The translations under genes were made by a program, and so were the position numbers. Below are positions 25,801-34,800 of a stretch of DNA of 64,000 bases, one piece after another (within the stretch, counting starts at the first letter, position 1; every line of letters starts with the position of its first letter). The notes beneath the pieces are model-generated. The model saw only the letters and a list, made by a program, of their open reading frames with translations. It did no database searches and was not told the DNA's origin. Source of the stretch: Apoderus coryli (taxonomy: Eukaryota; Arthropoda; Insecta; Coleoptera; Attelabidae); NCBI GenBank assembly GCA_911728435.2, contig OU452198.1, positions 12,434,001-12,498,000 on the forward strand, written 5' to 3'.

Positions 25801-28800
25801 TATTGATTTAATCCAGGTGATCAGATAGCAACGGCAACGCGTTCGGTACTTCAAAGGTGTCGAAGTTGCGTGGCACACAATGGAAGCCACTTTGAAGCAT
25901 TTACTCGGCAATAATTCAAATTTTAGACTAACGGATTTGTGTATTAGGTAATAATTTTTGTATTATGAGTTCGACAAAATAAAAATATTAAAAATCGTAA
26001 AAAAGAAGTATTTTTGACGGACAGACAAACTCGCGCCTAAACGTTTGCTAAAGTAAGAAAAACTAAAATGAATTTATTTATCTAAGCTAACTGCGTCGTT
26101 ACTTAACTTTTAAAGAGTTGCGTGGTAACGTCGGTGGTTAGTTACCATTTGCGTAATAAAAGCTTTGTACAGCAACTGTCTTCTGCGGTTTTTGACAATT
26201 CTTAGATTTCACCACATGAGCGGTCTATAGCGGTTTTAGCATGTTCGGTTAAAATCATCAAAAAATCGCAGCGTAAAAAAACTATTTTCTTTTTACTACA
26301 ATCAAAACTCCTTAGGATAAGCATGTTTTTCCGATATTGACAAGTTGTCAAGTTTTGCTAGTGCTTTTCTAAAAATTTTTGAAGTGAGAGAGAAAAATTG
26401 AAAAATTTACAGTTTTTAACTTTGAGGCATTTAAAAATGGACCTAGAATTAATTGTCAGGATTTACTTTAGCATGATTTGAAAGAGAATTTAATTGCCGG
26501 TCAGTTGATATAAGATAATTTTTTCTGGTAAGTGTAGTTCTAGGAAAATTTTAGGTTAAGTGTTCAGAAATATTTAAAACTTAAAAAAACAGTAAATGCC
26601 AATATCTCGAAATCCGTGAAGAATTGAAAAAAAGTTTATAGAACAAAATCTCTTCATTTTGACAGGTAGAATCTAAATTTTAAATATTGCTGGATAAACC
26701 TGGGTCACCATGTATAAGTAATGAGTGACGAAGCTTATTTTCAATTACCTAGCTGTGTGAATAAGCAGAATTTTCGCCACTGAACACCAGAAAGGTCGCT
26801 TCACAGCCCTCTTACCGTCTAGTGTGCTGTTGATGATTTAGCGATCATAAAAATAGTAAATAAACACCACATTTCTGATGAAGGAAGTGATACTGTTAAA
26901 TTTAGATATTTTTATCTAAAGCAGATCAAAGGTCCGTTAATTTTTATTTCAATGTTCATATGAAGCATTTACATGAGTATCGACTTTTTCATGGAAACCA
27001 GAAACGTCAAAATTTTCAACCAAAAAATCGTAAACAAAAAGCTATTCGATAATTTTAAAAAGTAGTCTAATGAGTCATGCTCTTAAAGCCTTTCTCCGAA
27101 TTATCCATGCCCGAATATATAGTAAGTGCGAAGCAATGAGCGGAGAAACTCAGTTTGGTTTTATAAAGGGTCTAGGCACTAGGGAGGCACTCTCCTCTAT
27201 GTAACTACTTATCTAGAAGTGTTATGATCAGAGGCGAGATGTGTTTATTTGCTTCATATACTATCAAAAAGCTTTTGACAACGTTTAACACGATCTTATT
27301 TTAGCAAGGCTGCAAGAGATTGGCATAGATTCTAAGGACATCCGTGTGATTCAGCATATTTACTTACAACAGACTGCCGAGGTAAGAGTCAACAGCGAAG
27401 TCACTACCGATACATTCTGTATATCCAAAGTGGTTCGCCAGGGATGCATTCTGTCACCTATCTTATTTAATATTTATGTTAAAAAGATATTTGAGCTGAC
27501 TCTTCAAGAAGATAAAAAAGGAATTAACGTCAATGGAATCCCGATTAATAATATTAGGTATGCAGATGATACTGTCCTACTGGCGCATTCACCCGAAGAC
27601 CTTCAACAGCTTGTAGACAGAGTAAACCAAGTGTGTAAACCGTTCAGACTGACAATCAACCCATCTAAAACAAAAGGGATGGTTATTAGCCGACAACCTG
27701 TCAACTATGTAATCAGAGTTGACGGAAGAAGCTTAGCTCAAGTGTCGCGTTTTGTTTATCTGGGCTCCACCCTTAACCAAAAATGGGATTGTGATGAGAA
27801 GGTCAAAATACGAATTGGACAAGCTAAGACGACATTTATGAAGCTGAAAAATTTAATTCTTGCCCGTACTGTCCCAATAGCGCTTCATCTTCTGGTTGTC
27901 AAGTGCTACGTGTGGCCTACCCTCCTGTATGGTGCAGAGACATGGTCGATAATGGTCAGGACTCTGAGCCGTATAGAGGCGTTTGAAATGTGGACCCTTC
28001 GCAGACTCCTCCGCATTCCATGGACTGCGCGCAAAACCAAAGAAGAGGTGTTGTGGATGGCTGAAGTCCAGAGAGAGCTGCTTGGAATCGTCAAGGTGCG
28101 AAAGATATCTTATCTTGGTCATATGCTGAGAGGCGCGAGATATGCCATTCCAAAGCTGATCCTGCAAAGCAAGATAGAAGGTAAGAGAGGCCCGGGTAGA
28201 AAGCAACAATCGTGGCTTCGAAACATAAGGGACTGGTGCGGAGTAAGAGATGCCGCCACACTATTCCGCCAAGCAGAAGATGGCACCCTTCAAATGACAC
28301 AAGTATACGATTATCGCCAACGTGCACTTACGCACAAGGCACAACTGGAAGAAGAGTCCATTCTTAAGTGGAGTTGTATATTTTCAGTGATAAATGAAAG
28401 TTGAATCTCCACAGAAATAAATCTAATGGAAATTTACATAAAACATTGTCCAAACAGGTTTCGGAACTTACACCAGTACCATCATCAGTGGCGAAAAGAG
28501 AAACTTAAAAAGTTTATGTTCTAGAAAATTTCCACTTAATGGAAAACAATTATTATTTGTTGTATATATTAAAAAACTTACATTAAATCAAGAAAAACTA
28601 ACATTTTCTTTTTGTATATTATGATGGTTAATACATTACTTCAAAATTAACTCTGTGTAGGTTTAATAACCTCGACAGAAATCGAAAACTGACTGAATTG
28701 ATTCACGTTTTTTAAAAAATATAAATATTTTTAGTATGTAGTATTAGTATCTCTACATTTAAAATTATAAAGTTGGTAGTTACTTTCAGTATACCCAGAA

Positions 28801-31800
28801 GACACATAACATTTACGTCAGCTAAGTAACAATCCTCCAGAAAGGTATCCCGTGGTCAACAACTCAATTACTTAGCATACTTATTATGTGAAATAATGAA
28901 ACTAAATATTGTAATCGCATAGTTCTCTATATCTGCATCATTGAATTTATTTTCCAACAATATTTGCATTGTAGATTTATTCCCATTTTGTTGATAATGT
29001 GACGGTGTATATTGGATCTGAACATGGTCACAGCAAATTTTTCCTTATCGATAAATATGATGGTTCCAGTCAATTGCCAAACAGGAAACGTTGTGAGGAA
29101 AAAATCACTAATTCTTCGGAAGGTGTTAGCTACCCACAATATATAACAAAAAATTATACAGTCCGCTATTGGAGAAAAACGTTGTGCAAAGTCGCAAATT
29201 TGAATTTTGAAAGTAAGTATTAATGTACGGGTCCACTGGCAATATTTGTAGCGCAACAATATTGCGCAACATGCTAAAAACATGTTTCCTGTCTACATAG
29301 CAAATGAAACGCCCTGTATAAATGCTTGATAAGAGCCATATCTTTTGTACCGAATAACTTTGGATTAACCATGTTCTACCCTGTGAATATGTCTTAGATA
29401 GGTACTGAAAAAATTTAGATAGTTCCAGAGTCATTTAGCCTTTCTTGACTTCGAAAGAGATCTTTTCATGAAGTTATTGGTCCCTCTGGGGGTCAATTTC
29501 CATGCTTCATAGAGTGTTAATGTCACCCCTTCAGACTTTTGTAAAACAGTGGCAGAACACGTCTTCTTTTGCTTGTTAGTAAAAACGTCATCACTTAGCC
29601 TAATATTTTTGTGATAGTACCTACCTGGATAGTGTCTTGTGAAAAGGCCTGTAATGCACATAGTTGTTTTTATCCACTTTGGCATTGATTCTGAGAATGT
29701 AATAAATTTCTTCGATTCTTTCAGAGTTGGAGTATTCCTCCAGTATGACTCTAACGGTTTCTTTTCCTCGTTGAGGAATTCTTCCATCATATGAAATTTA
29801 GTAATGCCAAAGATGGGTTCATAAATCAAAATCTATGCATTTCGGTTGTGTATTTCCCAAGGAAAATTTAACTGATATATACAGTGTGTCCCCGGATTGT
29901 TTGGACGACTCTTGTAAATAACAAAAAAAAAATTGAGTTGGGGGCCTGGAGTCCAGCCTTGGTTTGAAAGTAATTTTTGACGTAATCTTAGTTACGAAAA
30001 TTCCTGGATGGCTTTGAAATGTTCAAAAAGTCATTTTTTGTCCCCCCGTAAACTACTTTTCAGACTAGATACGCAAAAATGTCATTAGGAAAAGATATTC
30101 CGAATGAAAAGCTGAGTAGGTGTGTAAAATTTCAAAATCCTAGGCCTACTTCTGAACAACTTTTCTCTATACCATTTTCGCGAATCTCATCTGAAAATGG
30201 TAGTTTGCGAAGGGGACGTTTTTTGAAAAATTCAAAGTCATCCATGATTTTTCGAAACTAAGATTTCGTCACAAATTACTTCAAACCAAGCAAAGCTTAA
30301 ATTTCAGCTCGAAATTTTTTTGTCATTTACAAGTCATCCAAACAATCCAGGAACACATTTGCCACATTTTTTTTCCTACATTGTTTTATACGAGTCTAAA
30401 CTATCTACCGCTAGCATCTGTCTATTGAAATAAAATTTATAGATTTTTTTCTTATAGCAGTTTTCACATGTTCATCAAATTTTAACTTCCGTTCTAGATT
30501 TGTTTCCCCTATAAGCTCTTGGTCATTCATATTGGCACATGATGATACTGTGTTTTCTAACGCTTCTAGACTGCGTTTGCTGCAAAAGTGTTTGTTTATT
30601 CAAATTTAGAAAATTTCAAAGTTAAAACAGACAAATAATGTAAATCACAAAATATAGTTACTTAATCCATGAGTAGAACCTTTGGCGTAGAACACTAAAC
30701 TAAAATACGTTTTACCCCTTCACCAAAACACTTTTTTATTCTCGACGCGCGTTTCGCTAACAATGTTAGCAACCTCAGGAGAGAATTAAAACAATTCTCA
30801 CCTGACGATGCTAACATTGTTAGGGAAACGCGCGTCGTGAGTAAAAAAAGGGTTTTGGTGAAGTGGTAAAACGTATTTTAGTGTAGTGATTTGGTTACTA
30901 ATAATTCAAAAACATGTTTAATTTTTCACTTTTTCAGAAGAAGTTATCTCCTATGGAATGACAGGGAATAAATACGAACTATCGGAGAAAACGTTTGACA
31001 GAACATTCCCATCCTATAACGACTGTTTTCAGGGTGTGCCTGCCTTACCAAATGGTTTAATTGATGTTTCACCATGTTATTATAGTAAGTAACAAATTTC
31101 CATTTACATGTCTAAAGAAATTATGTAAACTATTTATTACAGACATTCCAATAGCAGCAAGTTTTCCACACTTTCTACATGGAGACAATGTTATTAAAAA
31201 TTATGTTAATGGTTTGAGACCGGAGAAAGAAAAACATGGATCTTATGTTTTAGTTGAGCCGGTAAGTAATGACGTCGAATATTAACTTCTATTATTTTAA
31301 CTGTAGTAATGATACTCGTACGACAGTTTTCTTTTAGGCACAAATATTAATTAATGTTGTATGACGTATTTAAGGGTAGGAACAGGGCCGTTCCAACCTG
31401 GTCGAGCGCCTTTTTTTAGTGCAAATGTTTTTTAAATTTTATACGATTTTATATTATGTACATTCAACATAATCGCTAGATGCTAATTATTAAATTATAC
31501 TTAGGTACAACTGTGAAGTAAAAATAAACATTTTATTACCAAACAAAAAATAAACATTTTTTGAACAAGAAATAGTTACCTTTTTTTTTTGTCTGTTAAA
31601 ACTTCTTCAAGCAGTAAACAACATTTTAGTTGTTCCTTTTCTGGTGAATCTGAAAATTTACAAATATCTCATAAAAATTGAAAATGGTCGGAATGGGACG
31701 ACAATAAGTCAAACCTTTCACTAATTGATCTTATAACAATATCAAGTACTAAAAATGTGTTTATTTCTCCATCTGTAATTGGTTCATCGTCACAAGAATG

Positions 31801-34800
31801 AACTTGTGAAACATAGGAACTAGGATGTTCACTTTAATTCCATTTTTGGGCCGAGATGAATCTTTTAAGTTACTGTAAACAACACAAATAGCGCTGGTAT
31901 GTCAAAAGGTTCTAAGTACGTATAACCTCAAAAGTGTCCAACTTTACGATAGAGCTGTCAGTTGCCAGATTGCAACAACACGGTTGCCCAATCCCGAAAT
32001 ATAAAAGGCAACCCTCGTAATAATAGTAATTAATAATAATAATACATTTTATACATTATTTATTTAAATATTATTACTTATTGCCTTCTTGTGTTTAATC
32101 TTAATTTTAGCATATTCGAACTGATTTTTCAGACATTGGTAAAAATAAAAAAAATATCCTCGGCGCCTTTTTTTGCGACGGCGCCGTCGTGCGCTGCACA
32201 ACCTGCACATATGGTTGGAACGGCCCTGAGTAGGAAGTCTTCTGCTAAAGCACTTTCATTCGGTTGAAAATATAGGTACACTGTGTCCAAGATAAGAATG
32301 GGATAGCATTGGAATCTTCGAAACGGTGGGAGTTACAATGTCGGTTAAATTAGAGAAAAGTTGTACAATTCAAATACCTTTTATATGGTGTTTTCAAAAT
32401 TGAACTAATTTAGCCGTGTTCGAGAATTTTTAAAAAACGATTTTAGTTTTTATTTATTTCTGAGGGCCGGGAGATGCCCACATGTGCAAGCGCGCATCGA
32501 CGTGATTATGATATCGCAGTATCTAGTCGCGTGGATGGTGGTTGGATGGGTGGACGGTGCTCCCGGTCGAGTCGGTAGACTTGCCTATGTCAAGTAGTTA
32601 TTGACTATATAGTCGTGGGTGCTGGCATCTGGCGGTCGATGACCGTGGCTCGGATTCCACGCTAAACTGTAGGTCCAAGAATTCCAAAGATGGCTGTATT
32701 ACCTAAGTGTAGAGGCCAAAATAGAAAAGGAAGGAAGGAATTTATTTCTGACATAATTTTATAGATATTAAAAAGTGAAAAGCACTTTGTCACTGTTACT
32801 TTTTGAGGAGAAAAAGATAGCGTTTACAAATTTTCACTACGACGTTTCGTTTTTGAAAAACCATCATCAACTTGGTTTTTTTCAATACGGCCCTGGATTT
32901 TTTATTGTTAAATTTAAAGCAATTTTGAATTCAAAAATAGGTGATGTATCACACCTAATGCTTTAAACAAGTTTTCAGTATTTTTACCTGTTATTTAAAA
33001 TTATTCAAGAAAAATCGCCATAGTTTGGCACTTAACTGATTATTTCGTCGTTACTCGCAATATTTGTTATTATATTATTATTTGACAATTTATTTGTCTC
33101 AATACAACATTTTATACTATACGCCGTTTTTTAAATTTAGTTGAAATTTTTGTGTTTTTTGAAGTTAATAAAAAAACGCCTTTCTCAGATTAATGCAAAA
33201 TAAGTGCCAAACTATGGCGATTTTTCTTGAATAATTTTAAATAACAGCTAAAAACACTGAAAACTTGTTTATACCATTACGTGTGATATACCACATATTT
33301 TTGAATTGAAAATGGCTTTAAATTTAACAATAAAAAATGCATGGCTGCATTTAAAAAAAAATCAAGTTGTGAAAATATTTACACGTTGTCTAATTCTCCT
33401 CAAAAAGTAACAACGAGAAAGTGCTTTTCATGTTTTTATATCTGTAGAAATAATATCAAATAAATAAAAACTAAAATCGCAAAAAATCGTTTTTTCGAAA
33501 ACGGCTAATGTTAGTTTACTTTTGAAAACACCATTTCTAAGGTTTATAAATTGTACAGCTTTTCTCTAATTTAACAGACATTGTAACTCCCACCGTTTCC
33601 AGGATGCTATCCCATTCTTATCTTCGACACAGTGTACAATTTTAAATTATACTAAATAAATTATACTTACTAAAAATTTATAAATCATATTAAGGATACA
33701 AATTTTCAATTTTTATCTTCTTGAAAAATGTAATATTGATTGAAATATGTACAGGGTGTCCCGAATTCAATATTGTTTGTGGGTATCTCGTATGATATTA
33801 ACGATAGAAGCTTGCCCTTTTCGGGAAACTATACCGGGTGTCCCACCGGGAAAGGATTCGATCGATTATTTTGAAAATCTGATCTAGTACGTAGGTCGAC
33901 GGGAATAATTCAGCTAAAATGTTTTCAAGAATCTAGTACTTCCGGTTATGCCGGAAATGACTGTCAACTTCCTTATTTCAAATACCACCCTATATATATT
34001 ATATTTTCTTTGGATTCTCCTTGTAATTCTAAAGATATTTTATGCATCATTTGTTATACCTATCTCTAGCCGTTTTGAAATATTTGAAATTTTATATCAA
34101 AAATGACGTTTTCAGAATAAAGAATAATAACAATCTTTTATTATATGGAAACTTTAATAATTTAACTGGTAACAGGAATTGTCGGTATTGGACAAATAAA
34201 TAAAACCTTCTAAATTTCAGCCAACGTTTCGTTCCCCCTGCCCTGAAGAAGTTCACGTACAGTGAACGAAACGTTGGCTGAAATTTAGAAGGTTTTATTT
34301 ATTTGTCCAATACCGACAATTCCTGTTACCAGTTAAATTTTTCGGAAACAATTCGGTGCATGATTTTAATAATTTAATTTGTTAAAATATCTTAGGAGCT
34401 ATATAGACCTCCTTTAGGTGCTTACATATATTTTTGTAGTAAATATTAATACAGGGTATTTGAAAAAAGGCTAAAAATGAAATTGAAAAAGTGTCAAAAT
34501 TCTAAATTTTTAAACTCTCGAAATTAAGTCTGGTTTTGTTTCTAATATAGGCGTCTCGCTAAGGGAGTATCGGCGCATCTATGTGTTGGTAATTGTGCAT
34601 GATGGAGTCAGTGGCCTCCCGCGCTTCGATATAGTGAATTGCTGTTGGAATATTACTAACCAAATACAAATTTCCCATTTCAAATACAAATTGTTGAAAT
34701 TTCAGTGATTTAACGATGGCTTAGAAAATTAAACTGTTTTGACTGGTTGACTCACCCAGTTACAGGGTTTTTGCAAATTACAGTACTTAATATATAATTA

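Larger units (their letters stand above)
24311..26714 (+). mobile_element. DNA transposon with ~0.4-kb inverted ends and DUF4817-type transposase remnant
   Basis: The left end 'tacagggtgacccagtttta' (24311) and right end '...aaacctgggtcaccatgta' (26714) are inverted. The similarity extends inwards over about 400 bases on both sides (to ~24720 and from ~26265). The interior encodes a degraded transposase. Located in the gene A intron between exons 5 and 6. Confidence 0.8.

Noticed and set aside
27853..28327. Minus-strand ORFs of 62-118 codons
   Set aside because: They are mirror frames of the LINE coding sequence on the plus strand.
28999..29223. A separate small gene starting at the ATG at 28999
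   Set aside because: It is the internal part of gene A exon 6, which extends upstream to the acceptor at 28974.
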